This document shows, in pieces, positions 37,209-45,951 of a stretch of DNA of 64,000 nucleotides (the first letter of the stretch is position 1; each line of letters starts with the position of its first letter). The notes below the pieces were generated by a model. That model was not told where the DNA came from. It made no database searches and saw nothing but the letters and a program-made list of their open reading frames with translations. The position numbers and the translations under genes were made by a program. Origin of the DNA: Arthrobacter sp. DNA4 (lineage in GTDB: Bacteria; Actinomycetota; Actinomycetes; Actinomycetales; Micrococcaceae); the NCBI RefSeq assembly GCF_024362385.1, contig NZ_CP101466.1, positions 1,240,001-1,304,000 on the forward strand, in the 5' to 3' direction.

Positions 37209-38941
37209 CCATCGCCACCGAACTGCCCGCCTTCGACCCCTCGAGCACGTCCACGCCGCCGGCGGATGCGGCAGGGCGGGACGCGGGGGGACAGGCAGCG
37301 CCCATCACTATGTTGAACCCCGATTTCCCGTTCAGCTACGACCACTACCTCGACCACCCGGACGGACTGGGCGCAGTCCCGCCGGAGCTGTACGGCACGG
37401 AAGTGGCCGTGATCGGCGCCGGGCTTTCCGGGCTGGTCACCGCCTATGAACTGATGAAACTCGGGCTGCGGCCTGTGGTCTATGAAGCGGACCAGATCGG
37501 CGGGCGGCTCCGCACGGCCAACTTCCCGGCAGCGCCCGGCGTGGTGGCTGACCTCGGGGGGATGCGGTTCCCAGTCTCGGGCAAGGCTTTCTACCACTAC
37601 GTGGACCTGCTGGGCCTGGAGACCCAGGACTTCCCCAACCCCCTTGCCGAGGCCACTTCCAGCACGGTGATCGAACTGGCAGGCAAGAAGTACTACGCGG
37701 AAAAGCCAAGCGACCTTCCGCCGTTCTTCCGCGAAGTGGCCGACGCCTGGAAAGCCGCAGTCAACGACGGCGCCAGGTTCGCGGAGATGCAGGATGCCAT
37801 CAAGGCCCGGAACATGGCCAGGATCAAGGAACTCTGGAACGAACTGCTCCCGCTCATGGACGAGCAGACCTTCTACGGGTTCATCGCCGCGAGCGAGTCC
37901 TTTAAGAAGGCAGGGTTCGCACACCGGGAGGCGTTTGGCCAGGTGGGGTTTGGCACCGGCGGCTGGGATACCGATTTCCCCAACTCCATCCTGGAAATCC
38001 TGCGCGTGGTCTACACGGATGCCGACGACCAGCACCGGCTCATCCGCGGGGGAGCGCAGAGGCTGCCCGAGGCACTGTGGCAGCACGCGCCGTCGGACAT
38101 GGTGCACTGGCCCGCCGGCACCTCCCTGGCCTCGCTGCACTCCGGCTCGCCCCGCGGCGCGGTCGGAAAGATCAGCCGGGACCCGGACGGAAACCTGCGG
38201 GTGCGTGAACGGTGGGGCCGCGAGGCCAGCTACCCGGCCGTGGTGACCACCTGCCAGTCATGGCTGCTGTCCACCCGCATCCACACCGAGGAAGCCTTGT
38301 TCCCCGCCGAACTGTGGACCGCGATGGAGAAATCGCACTACATGCAGTCCTCCAAGACCTTCGTCATGGTGGACCGGCCCTTCTGGAAGGACATCGATCC
38401 CGCAACGGGCCATGAGGCCCTGTCGATGACCCTGACCGACAGGCTCAACCGGGCCACCTACCTGCTGGACAACGGTCCGGACCAGCCCGCCGTCATCCTG
38501 CTCTCCTACACCTGGAATGACGACGCCCTTAAGTGGCTGGCCCTGGACGCCGACGAGCGGGTGGAGCTGATGCTGCACTCGCTGGAGCAGATCTACCCCA
38601 CCGTTGACATCGCCAGCCACATCGTGGGCCAGCCCATCACCGTGTCCTGGGAGGCGGACCCCAACTTCATGGGCGCCTTCAAGGCGAACCTGCCCGGGCA
38701 TTACCGCTACCAGCAGCGGCTGTTCACGCACTTCAAGCAGGACAGGCTGCCGGAATCCCAGCGCGGCATTTTCCTGGCGGGCGACGACGTCTCCTTCACC
38801 GCCGGCTGGGCCGAGGGCGCCGTGACCACCGGGCTGAACGCGGTGTGGGGCGTGGTGAAACACCTGGGAGGGTCATCGGCACCGGGCAACCCTGGTCCGG
38901 GCGACCTGCTGGACCAGTTCGGGCCAATCAGCCTCGACTAG
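37205..38941 (+). CDS. davB: DavB-like L-lysine 2-monooxygenase (flavin amine oxidase family)
   Basis: A protein of 578 residues. The FAD-binding Rossmann motif is VAVIGAGLSGLVTAYELMKL, followed by VVYEADQIGGRLRT and GVVADLGGMRFPVSGKAFYH. The family-specific stretches FGQVGFGTGGWDTDFPNS, MQSSKTFVMVDRPFWKDIDP and ITVSWEADPNFMGAFKANLP closely resemble Pseudomonas lysine 2-monooxygenase as I know it, and the C-terminus has GIFLAGDDVSFTAGWAEGAV. That enzyme converts lysine, O2 and FAD to 5-aminovaleramide, CO2 and water. Coupling to a cationic amino-acid transporter, and davA on the other side of the PucR gene, support this. A related aromatic amino-acid monooxygenase is the main alternative. Confidence 0.82.
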   Translation: MTIATELPAFDPSSTSTPPADAAGRDAGGQAAPITMLNPDFPFSYDHYLDHPDGLGAVPPELYGTEVAVIGAGLSGLVTAYELMKLGLRPVVYEADQIGGRLRTANFPAAPGVVADLGGMRFPVSGKAFYHYVDLLGLETQDFPNPLAEATSSTVIELAGKKYYAEKPSDLPPFFREVADAWKAAVNDGARFAEMQDAIKARNMARIKELWNELLPLMDEQTFYGFIAASESFKKAGFAHREAFGQVGFGTGGWDTDFPNSILEILRVVYTDADDQHRLIRGGAQRLPEALWQHAPSDMVHWPAGTSLASLHSGSPRGAVGKISRDPDGNLRVRERWGREASYPAVVTTCQSWLLSTRIHTEEALFPAELWTAMEKSHYMQSSKTFVMVDRPFWKDIDPATGHEALSMTLTDRLNRATYLLDNGPDQPAVILLSYTWNDDALKWLALDADERVELMLHSLEQIYPTVDIASHIVGQPITVSWEADPNFMGAFKANLPGHYRYQQRLFTHFKQDRLPESQRGIFLAGDDVSFTAGWAEGAVTTGLNAVWGVVKHLGGSSAPGNPGPGDLLDQFGPISLD

Positions 38942-39454
38942 CCAGCGTGGAGCTCGCGGTGTTTCGCCGCGAGCTCCACGTAGCGCGCCGCGTTGGCGCG
39001 GACGCCGTCGAACTCTTCATCCGTGAGTTCGCGGCGCACCTTGGCGGGCACGCCCGCCACCAGCGAGCGGGGCGGAACCACTGTTCCTTCCAGCACCACG
39101 GCGCTACCGCAACCAGCGAGCGCCGATCACGGCACCGTTGAGGATGGTGGCGCCCATGCCGATCAGGCAGTCGTCCTCCACCGTGCAGCCATGCACGACG
39201 GCGGCATGCCCCACGCTGACCCGCTGGCCCACCGTGCAGGGGAAGCCGGGGTCGGCGTGCAGCACCACATTGTCCTGCAGGTTGCTTCCGGCGCCCACGG
39301 TGATGGCCGCTGTGTCGGCGCGGACGGAGACGCCGTAGAAGGCGCTGGCGTCCGGGCCCAGGGTGGCATTGCCGATGATCGAGGCCGACGGGGCCACGAA
39401 CGCTGAATCATGGACAGCCGGGGAATTGCCGGCGAAAGGGTAGAGAGGAGCCAT
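38938..39454 (-). pseudogene. Gamma-carbonic-anhydrase-like hexapeptide protein, frameshifted
   Basis: The N-terminal part reads MAPLYPFAGNSPAVHDSAFV, then a left-handed beta-helix with metal-ligand-like histidines (NVVLHADPGFPC, SVGHAAVVHGCTVEDDCLIGMGA). After AVIGA the frame breaks near 39117 and again near 39103, and the expected end follows in another frame: AVVLEGTVVPPRSLVAGVPA, KVRRELTDEEFDG, YVELAAKHRELHAG, stopping at 38938. Length is 517 bases, two short of a multiple of three, consistent with two events. Repaired length is about 172 residues, normal for YrdA/CaiE-like proteins. Its TAG overlaps the davB TAG as CTAG. Confidence 0.78.
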
Positions 39455-39494
39455 GGCTTCACCCTAAGCCACCCCTCCACCCAACCGCTGCGAC

Positions 39495-40355
39495 CTAGTT
39501 GAAGACCACCGTACGGTTGCCGTCCAGCAGCACCCGGTGCTCGGCATGCCACTGCACGGCCTGCACCAGCGTGCGGCCCTCCACGTCCCGGCCCATCTGC
39601 ACGAACTGCTCGGGCGTGCGCGCATGGTCCACGCGGATGACTTCCTGCTCGATGATCGGCCCCTCGTCCAGGGCCGCGGTCACATAGTGTGCCGTGGCTC
39701 CGATCAGCTTCACGCCGCGGGCATGCGCCTGGTGGTACGGCTTGGCACCCTTGAAGGACGGCAGGAACGAATGGTGGATGTTGATGGCCTTGCCGGTCAG
39801 GTCGGTGCAGAGCTCGTCGGAGAGGATCTGCATGTAGCGGGCCAGGACGGTCAGCTGGATGTCGTGCTCGGCGATGAGGGCGCGGAGCTTGTCCTCGGCC
39901 TGGACCTTGGTGTCCCTGGTCACGGGGATGTAGTGGAACGGGATGCCGTAGAACTCGGCGAGCCCTGCCAGGTCCTGGTGGTTGGAGACAATGGCGGGGA
40001 TTTCAATGGGAAGAGTGCCGGAACGCTGCTGGAAGAGCAGGTCGTTGAGGCAGTGGGCCGAGGTGCTGGCCATCACCAGGGTGCGCACCTTGTCGCCGAC
40101 GGTGTCGAGGTTCCACTGCATGGAGAACGCTTCCGCCACCGGCTCCAGCGCCGCCCGCAGCTCGGACTTGGGTGCCGCAGTGGTCACTTCCACGCGCATG
40201 AAGAAGTTGCCGGTGGAAGGGCTGCCGTACTGCTGCGAGTCCATGATGTTGCACCCTGCCACCAGCAGGGCTCCGGCCACGGCGTGCACGATTCCGGGGC
40301 GGTCCGGGCAGGACAGGGTGACGACGTACGCTTGGTTCAGCTGCTCTTGATTCAC
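39495..40355 (-). CDS. purU: Formyltetrahydrofolate deformylase
   Basis: A protein of 286 residues. An N-terminal ACT domain (about 8-85: AYVVTLSCPDRPGIVHAVAG, NIMDSQQYG) is followed by a formyltransferase-like hydrolase domain with KAINIHHSFLPSFKGAKPYH (catalytic Asn and His) and TAALDEGPIIEQEV (catalytic Asp). It releases formate from 10-formyl-tetrahydrofolate and balances the one-carbon pool. The start is GTG at 40355; the frame continues upstream but would run through the ZTP riboswitch on the other strand. It is divergent from glyA-folD. Confidence 0.94.
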   Translation of the reverse strand: MNQEQLNQAYVVTLSCPDRPGIVHAVAGALLVAGCNIMDSQQYGSPSTGNFFMRVEVTTAAPKSELRAALEPVAEAFSMQWNLDTVGDKVRTLVMASTSAHCLNDLLFQQRSGTLPIEIPAIVSNHQDLAGLAEFYGIPFHYIPVTRDTKVQAEDKLRALIAEHDIQLTVLARYMQILSDELCTDLTGKAINIHHSFLPSFKGAKPYHQAHARGVKLIGATAHYVTAALDEGPIIEQEVIRVDHARTPEQFVQMGRDVEGRTLVQAVQWHAEHRVLLDGNRTVVFN

Positions 40356-40399
40356 GCGTAATAGCCTACCCGCGCCGCGGGTGCCGGTTTTGGTAGGCT

Positions 40400-40480
40400 G
40401 GAAGGGTCGCAACTGGCGTTGGGTGGCTAACCACCAGGGAGCGGCAATCACGAAGACCACGGATCGTACGCCTGGGCCGA
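40400..40480 (+). ncRNA. ZTP (pfl) riboswitch upstream of glyA-folD
   Basis: The conserved core is present in order: GGGTCGCAACTGGCG (40404-40418), a GGTGG-GCTAA-CCACC hairpin (40422-40435), CAGGGAGCGG (40434-40443), a variable linker, then ACGCCTGGGCC (40468-40478), which forms the pseudoknot side. This is the pfl-motif architecture that senses ZTP/ZMP, intermediates that accumulate when 10-formyl-tetrahydrofolate is short. It lies about 150 bases before the glyA GTG and would raise expression of glyA and folD. An expression platform is not obvious; no T-rich terminator follows. Confidence 0.88.
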
Positions 40481-40631
40481 GGGTCATGTCTTGCCGGAAT
40501 TGGGGTTGCCCCTGCGTCAGCACAGCAGCACCATGTTCGGGCTTTCACGCCCTGTCATCAACGCGGTGCGAAAGCGCGCCAGCCGGTAGCCTGACCTAAG
40601 CAGTGCCCGTATCCCTAGCCAGGAGTTCTTC

Positions 40632-41930
40632 GTGACTACTACAGCCACCTCAACCACAGCCGTCAGCAACCAGCCGCTGGCTGAGCTTGACCCCGAAATC
40701 GCCGCAGTCCTTGACCAGGAGCTGGGCCGCCAGCGCGGCACCCTGGAAATGATTGCTTCCGAGAACTTCGCGCCCCGCGCCGTGATGGAGGCCCAGGGCT
40801 CGGTCCTGACCAACAAGTACGCCGAGGGCTACCCGGGCCGCCGCTACTACGGTGGCTGCGAATACGTCGACGTTGCAGAGCAGCTGGCCATCGACCGGGT
40901 TAAGGCCCTGTTCGGCGCCGAGTTCGCCAACGTCCAGCCGCACTCCGGTGCGCAGGCCAACGCCGCCGCGCTCTCCGCCATGATCACTCCCGGCGACAAG
41001 ATCCTGGGCCTGTCCCTGGCCCACGGCGGCCACCTGACCCACGGCATGAAGCTGAACTTCTCCGGCAAGCTGTACAATGTGGCTGCCTACCAGGTGGAGG
41101 AAGACAACTTCCGGATCGACATGGACAAGCTCCGCGAGCAGGCCATCGCCGAAAAGCCCCAGGTGATCATTGCCGGCTGGTCCGCCTACCCGCGCCACCT
41201 TGACTTCGCCGCCTTCCGCTCCATCGCCGATGAAGTGGGTGCGCTCCTCTGGACCGACATGGCCCACTTCGCCGGCCTGGTGGCAGCCGGGCTGCACCCC
41301 AGCCCGGTGCCGCACTCCGACGTCGTCACCTCCACCGTGCACAAGACCCTGGCCGGTCCCCGCTCGGGCGTGATCCTTGCGAAGGAACAGTGGGCCAAGA
41401 AGCTGAACTCCAGCGTCTTCCCCGGCCAGCAGGGCGGCCCGCTGATGCACGTCATCGCTGCCAAGGCCGTGGCCTTTAAGATCGCCGGCACCCAGGAATT
41501 CAAGGAGCGCCAGGAGCGCGTCCTGGAAGGCGCCAGGATCATCGCCGACCGCCTGAACCAGGCCGACGTCGCCGAAGCCGGCGTCTCCGTCCTCACCGGC
41601 GGCACGGACGTGCACCTGGTGCTGGTTGACCTGCGCAACTCGCAGCTGGACGGCCAGCAGGCCGAGGACCTCCTGCACTCCGTCGGCATCACCGTCAACC
41701 GCAACGCCGTGCCGTTCGATCCGCGCCCGCCGATGGTCACCTCCGGCCTGCGCATCGGCACCCCGGCCCTGGCCACCCGCGGCTTCGGTGCCAACGAGTT
41801 CACCGAGGTTGCCGAGATCATCGCCACCGCCCTCAAGGCAGGCAGCAGCGCCGACGTCGAGGCACTCCAGGCCCGCGTGGACAAGCTGGCGGCCGACTTC
41901 CCGCTCTACCCGCAGCACGAGCAGTGGTAA
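40632..41930 (+). CDS. glyA: Serine hydroxymethyltransferase
   Basis: A protein of 432 residues, PLP-dependent, interconverting serine and glycine with tetrahydrofolate and 5,10-methylene-tetrahydrofolate. Landmarks are [53 protein letters not shown], and the PLP lysine in [29 protein letters not shown] lies near the end. The GTG start has AGGAG seven bases upstream. It lies downstream of a ZTP riboswitch and three bases before folD, so both genes respond to one-carbon status. Confidence 0.97.
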   Translation: MTTTATSTTAVSNQPLAELDPEIAAVLDQELGRQRGTLEMIASENFAPRAVMEAQGSVLTNKYAEGYPGRRYYGGCEYVDVAEQLAIDRVKALFGAEFANVQPHSGAQANAAALSAMITPGDKILGLSLAHGGHLTHGMKLNFSGKLYNVAAYQVEEDNFRIDMDKLREQAIAEKPQVIIAGWSAYPRHLDFAAFRSIADEVGALLWTDMAHFAGLVAAGLHPSPVPHSDVVTSTVHKTLAGPRSGVILAKEQWAKKLNSSVFPGQQGGPLMHVIAAKAVAFKIAGTQEFKERQERVLEGARIIADRLNQADVAEAGVSVLTGGTDVHLVLVDLRNSQLDGQQAEDLLHSVGITVNRNAVPFDPRPPMVTSGLRIGTPALATRGFGANEFTEVAEIIATALKAGSSADVEALQARVDKLAADFPLYPQHEQW

Positions 41931-41933
41931 GCA

Positions 41934-42836
41934 ATGACTGAAACCACAACCGCACAGATCCTTGACGGCAAGGCCACCGCCGCTGCCATCAAGGCCGAGC
42001 TGACCGAACGCGTGGCCGCACTCAAGGCCAAGGGCGTCACTCCGGGCATCGCCACTGTGCTGGTAGGCGCTGACCCTGCCTCGCAGCTGTATGTCTCCAT
42101 GAAGCACAAGCAGTCGGTGCAGATCGGCATGAACTCCATCCAGCGCGAGCTCCCGGCGGACGCCACCCAGGAACAGGTGGAGGCCCTCATTGATGAACTC
42201 AATGCAGACCCCTCCTGCCACGGGTACATCGTGCAGTTGCCGCTGCCCAAGCATCTGGACACAGACGCCATCCTGGAGCGGATCGACCCGGCCAAGGACG
42301 CGGACGGGCTGCACCCCACCAACCTTGGTAAGCTGGTGCTCAACGTCAACAACAAGATCACCACGCCGCTGCCGTGCACCCCGCGGGGTGTCATCGAGCT
42401 GCTGGAGCGCAACGGGTACAGCCTGGCCGGCAAGCACGTTGTAGTGGTGGGCCGCGGCGTCACGATCGGCCGCTCGATCGGCCTGCTGCTCACCCGGCGG
42501 GACGTCAACGCCACCGTGACCCTGACCCACACCGGCACCACCAACCTGTCGGAGCTGCTGAAGCAGGCGGACGTCATCGTGGGCGCGGCGGGCGTGAAGC
42601 ACATCGTCAAGGCCGCGGACGTAAAGCCGGGCGCTGCACTGCTGGACGTCGGCGTCACCCGCGAGACCGATCCGGAGACCGGCAAGAGCCGGGTCTACGG
42701 GGACATCGATCCTGCCGCTGCCGAGGTGGCGGGCTGGATCTCACCGAACCCCGGTGGAGTGGGCCCCATGACCGTGGCGCTGCTGATGACCAACGTTGTG
42801 GAGGCTGCGGAACGCGCAGCAGGCGTCGGGGAGTAG
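41934..42836 (+). CDS. folD: Methylene-tetrahydrofolate dehydrogenase/cyclohydrolase
   Basis: A protein of 300 residues, bifunctional, converting methylene- to formyl-tetrahydrofolate with NADP+. It shows [20 protein letters not shown] (active-site Tyr and Lys), [58 protein letters not shown] (NADP site; family consensus GRSNIVGKP is varied) and [15 protein letters not shown]. It follows glyA after only three bases and is terminated by a strong hairpin. Length is normal. Confidence 0.96.
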   Translation: MTETTTAQILDGKATAAAIKAELTERVAALKAKGVTPGIATVLVGADPASQLYVSMKHKQSVQIGMNSIQRELPADATQEQVEALIDELNADPSCHGYIVQLPLPKHLDTDAILERIDPAKDADGLHPTNLGKLVLNVNNKITTPLPCTPRGVIELLERNGYSLAGKHVVVVGRGVTIGRSIGLLLTRRDVNATVTLTHTGTTNLSELLKQADVIVGAAGVKHIVKAADVKPGAALLDVGVTRETDPETGKSRVYGDIDPAAAEVAGWISPNPGGVGPMTVALLMTNVVEAAERAAGVGE

Positions 42837-42853
42837 TCCCGGCCCAAAGCGCT

Positions 42854-42901
42854 CGACGGCGGCCCGGTACCTTTCGCAGGGAAGGTGCCGGGCCGCCGTC
42901 G
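42854..42901 (+). terminator. Terminator hairpin after glyA-folD
   Basis: A long stem, CGACGGCGGCCCGG with CCGGGCCGCCGTCG, extended by ACCTT/AAGGT inside, begins 17 bases after the folD stop. The T-run is weak. Confidence 0.75.
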
Positions 42902-43019
42902 GCCGTTTAACCGCAGCGCAGGCTAAGCCAGGCGCGGCCGTGCACCTACTCCCGGGGGAGTACGGGCGCTACGCCGCCCATCTGATTACTTTCGCAGCCC
43001 GCGGGAATAGGCTCGGACC

Positions 43020-44156
43020 ATGCAGCGCCGTTTCAGGGGACCACCCACCGCCGTCATCGTGATGGTGGTCGCCGTGATCCAGGTGGTGGGGTCGGCGTTC
43101 GCGTCGGTGCGGCAGCCCGGACACGCGCCGCTGGACCCCCTGGCGCTGGCATTGCTGCTGCTGGGGCCCGGCGCGCTGGCTTTCCGCCGGCGCGCGCCGC
43201 TGGTGATGCTGCCCGTTGCCGCCGGGGCCACCGCAGCCTACCTTGCCCTGGGCTACGCGTGGGGCCCGGTGGTCCTGTCCTTTGCGCTGGCACTGATCCT
43301 GACGGCGGCGGCCGGAAAGCGCGCTGTGGCATGGTCCGGGGCCGTGGCGGGAATCCTGGCCTTGTTTCTTGCCGCCGCGCGCAGCGGCGATGAAGCGGCG
43401 TTCGTCCGCGCCTTCGCCGGGTCCTCATGGCTGGCCATCCTGGTCCTGATCGGGGAAGGGGTGCGGTTCCGCGGCGAACGGGTGGCCGAACGGCGCCGCC
43501 AGGAGGCCGCGGCGGAGCAGGCTGCCCGCGACGAATACCGGCTTGCCCTGGCGCGGGACATCCACGACGTGGTGGCCCATTCGCTCTCCCTGATCAATGT
43601 GCGGGCCTCGGTGGCGCTGCACCTGGGCGAGAAGGATCCGGCGCAGTTCCGCCCTGCCCTGGAGACCATCAAGGCAGCGAGCAGGGAATCATTGGCTGAA
43701 GTCCGCCAGCTGCTGGGCGTCCTCCGGGAAGATGCGCCGTTGAGCCCCACCAGCCGGCCCAGCCTGGGCCGGGTCCCGGAAGTCGTTGACAACGCGCGGC
43801 GGGCCGGGCTCGATGTCCGGTTCCAGGCCGGCCCGGATCTGGACCACGTTCCGGCTGCAGCCCAGGAAGCGGCGTACCGGATTGTGCAGGAGGCCCTGAC
43901 CAATGTGGTCCGGCATTCCGGGGCGCGGACAGCCCGGATCACCATCCACGCGGCGAAAGGGGAGCTGCTGGTGACCGTTGACGACGACGGCGCCGGGGCC
44001 GGCACGGCACCCGAAGGCAACGGCATCACCGGCATGCGGGAGCGGGTGGCAGCTTTGGGCGGCAGGCTTGAGCTGGGGCCGGCGCAGTCCGGTACGGGCT
44101 GGCGGGTCCGCGCGGTCCTCCCTCTGGCCGCCCGTGCAGGGCAGGAACCAGGATGA
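43020..44156 (+). CDS. Two-component sensor histidine kinase (HisKA_3/NarL type)
   Basis: A protein of 378 residues. Four to five N-terminal helices (about 10-145) have almost no extracellular loop, suggesting an intramembrane sensor. They are followed by a cytoplasmic coiled region and the HisKA_3 motif LARDIHDVVAHSLSLINVRA with phospho-acceptor His182. The ATPase domain has AYRIVQEALTNVVRHSG (N-box), VTVDDDGAG (G1) and GNGITGMRERVAALGG (G2). The stop overlaps the response regulator start as ATGA. The next gene encodes a SHOCT membrane protein, a likely target. Confidence 0.9.
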   Translation: MQRRFRGPPTAVIVMVVAVIQVVGSAFASVRQPGHAPLDPLALALLLLGPGALAFRRRAPLVMLPVAAGATAAYLALGYAWGPVVLSFALALILTAAAGKRAVAWSGAVAGILALFLAAARSGDEAAFVRAFAGSSWLAILVLIGEGVRFRGERVAERRRQEAAAEQAARDEYRLALARDIHDVVAHSLSLINVRASVALHLGEKDPAQFRPALETIKAASRESLAEVRQLLGVLREDAPLSPTSRPSLGRVPEVVDNARRAGLDVRFQAGPDLDHVPAAAQEAAYRIVQEALTNVVRHSGARTARITIHAAKGELLVTVDDDGAGAGTAPEGNGITGMRERVAALGGRLELGPAQSGTGWRVRAVLPLAARAGQEPG

Positions 44157-44818
44157 TCAGCATCCTGCTGGCCGATGACCAGAACCTGATCCGCGCGGGC
44201 TTCCGGGCGCTGCTGGACGCCGAAGCCGACATGACGGTCGTGGCCGAATGCGGGACCGGGCGCGACGCGGTGCGGCTGGCCCGCCAGTGGCATCCCGACG
44301 TGGTCCTGATGGATATCCGCATGCCGGACGTTGACGGCCTGGAGGCAACACGGCAGATCCTCTCCGACGCGGCGCTGCCAGGTACCCGGGTGGTCATACT
44401 CACCACCTTCGAGCTGGACGACTACATCGCCGAGGCGGTGCGGGCAGGGGCTGCCGGGTTCCTGGTCAAGGACACTGAACCGGCCGAGCTGCTGCGTGCA
44501 GTCCGCATTGTGCACGACGGCGATGCGCTGCTCTCGCCCTCGGTGACGCGGCGGATCATGGCCCAGCTGGCGCGGCACTCCCGCGCCGCCGAACCGCCGG
44601 TGGCACTGGACCGCATCACCGACCGGGAGCGGGAAGTCCTCCAGCTTGTGGGGGAGGGTTTGAACAATGCGGAAATCGCCGGTCGCCTGTTCATCACTCC
44701 GCTCACGGCCAAGACGCATGTGTCGCGGATCATGGTGAAGCTGATGGTCAGGGACAGGGCGCAGCTGGTGGTGCTGGCCTACGAATCCGGCCTGGTCCGG
44801 CCCGGCTGGGCAGGCTGA
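44153..44818 (+). CDS. LuxR/NarL-family response regulator
   Basis: A protein of 221 residues. The receiver domain (1-120) has the acidic pair ILLADDQ, phospho-acceptor Asp54 in VVLMDIRMPDVDG, a Thr in VILTTFE and Lys in FLVKDTEP. The LuxR helix-turn-helix (about 155-215) reads ITDREREVLQLVGEGLNNAE, then IAGRLFITPLTAKTHVSRIM. It is partner to the kinase encoded just before and is translationally coupled to it. Its target is not known; the SHOCT gene 151 bases downstream is the nearest candidate. Confidence 0.92.
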   Translation: MISILLADDQNLIRAGFRALLDAEADMTVVAECGTGRDAVRLARQWHPDVVLMDIRMPDVDGLEATRQILSDAALPGTRVVILTTFELDDYIAEAVRAGAAGFLVKDTEPAELLRAVRIVHDGDALLSPSVTRRIMAQLARHSRAAEPPVALDRITDREREVLQLVGEGLNNAEIAGRLFITPLTAKTHVSRIMVKLMVRDRAQLVVLAYESGLVRPGWAG

Positions 44819-44969
44819 GTCCGTACGGGAAGCAGCAGCGGGACTCCCCGGGGAGTACGCGGCCCGGTGCAGGTGACTCCCGCCGCCGGACGCCCCGGCC
44901 GGGGTGCGGCAACGAGACTCGATACAAGGCCGGATCCCCGGCCGGTTAAGAGAGTCTGGAGAACAAAAA

Positions 44970-45302
44970 ATGTTGGCTTCACTGACCACCGCACTGTCCA
45001 CCACCGCACTGTCCACTGCGGCCCTGTCCGCGGCTGCGCAGGTGCTTACCGATACGGTCGTCTATGGACCCTGGCACGGTGCCTTTTCCCCCTGGTTCCT
45101 GTTGTTCCCGCTCTTCTGGATCCTGGTCATCGCGCTGTTCATCTTCGTGGCCCGCAGGACCTGGCGCCGCAACCAGCACTGGGCAGCCGCCCAGGGGGCC
45201 GAAGGAGTGCTGCGTGAGCGCTATGCCCGGGGCGAGGTTGACGAGACCGAGTACCGGCAACGGATGGAGGTCCTGCGCAGCGGGGACCGGCGGCAGAAGT
45301 GA
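44970..45302 (+). CDS. SHOCT-domain small membrane protein
   Basis: A protein of 110 residues. The Ala/Thr/Leu-rich N-terminus has near repeats (STTALSTAALSAAAQ), then one strong helix (WFLLFPLFWILVIALFIFVA), a basic stop-transfer (RRTWRRNQHW), and a C-terminal SHOCT motif (AEGVLRERYARGEVDETEYR, then QRMEVL). SHOCT proteins are thought to mediate oligomerisation or membrane association; no enzyme activity is known. ATG 44970 has TGGAGA nine bases upstream. Its position after a kinase/regulator pair that itself carries a membrane sensor suggests an envelope-stress response. Confidence 0.8.
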   Translation: MLASLTTALSTTALSTAALSAAAQVLTDTVVYGPWHGAFSPWFLLFPLFWILVIALFIFVARRTWRRNQHWAAAQGAEGVLRERYARGEVDETEYRQRMEVLRSGDRRQK

Positions 45303-45377
45303 CCCGGCCCGCCCGGAGCTGTTCGCCGGCGGTGGAAGGCGGCCGAAGCACAGGCCGGCGTTTGAGACAATAGCTCC

Positions 45378-45941
45378 ATGCGAACTTTGGGCAGCTCCTC
45401 GTCATCCGCCAAACCCGCCAGGGCCGGTTTTTCGATGTTCCGGATCAGCGGGCCCGGCCTGATGGTCCTGGTGACGGCGTTCATTGTGGCCGTCATCTTC
45501 GCCGCCAACCAGAACGACGTCGTGGGCTGGGTTGTTGCCGTCATCGCCGCGTTCTGGCTGGCACTGGCCGCCTTCGTGGTCTTCAGCATCCAACGGGCCG
45601 CCAAAAAAGCCGGTGCCAAGCTGTCCGAGGCACAAAGCGCCTTCCACACCGCAACCGGCCGCGCCCCGGTGCAGGCATCGGCCGATCATGGGGGCACCCG
45701 GGTGGTGTACGAACGCACCGAGGCCGACGAAGTGCGCGACCTGAAACTGGACCACTCCTTCAAAATCGTCCAGGTACAGATCCGCGTAGTGGAAGAGGAA
45801 CGGGCCAAAGGCGCCGCCGCCAACCAGGACACCATCAACCGCGCGCTCGAGACCATCGAGATCACGGCCACCAATGCCCGGGACATGATCAAGTCCTCCG
45901 GCGGCAGCGGAGAGCCGGTGACCGGAACCATCATCGACTAG
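45378..45941 (+). CDS. Hypothetical two-helix membrane protein
   Basis: A protein of 187 residues with a Ser/Lys-rich N-terminus, two helices (GLMVLVTAFIVAVIFAANQ and VGWVVAVIAAFWLALAAFVV) and a soluble charged C-terminal half with helical stretches (AAKKAGAKLSEAQSAFHTAT, LDHSFKIVQVQIRVVEEERA, ALETIEITATNARDM). The family is not recognised. It is followed directly by xthA, trpS and others in the same direction with gaps of a few bases, so it probably heads an operon. Confidence 0.7.
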   Translation: MRTLGSSSSSAKPARAGFSMFRISGPGLMVLVTAFIVAVIFAANQNDVVGWVVAVIAAFWLALAAFVVFSIQRAAKKAGAKLSEAQSAFHTATGRAPVQASADHGGTRVVYERTEADEVRDLKLDHSFKIVQVQIRVVEEERAKGAAANQDTINRALETIEITATNARDMIKSSGGSGEPVTGTIID

Positions 45942-45951
45942 AGTGGAGCGG

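Noticed and set aside
40356..40523. N-terminal extension of purU to 40523
   Set aside because: The extra 56 residues do not match the family and lie exactly over the ZTP riboswitch on the other strand; GTG 40355 gives a normal protein.
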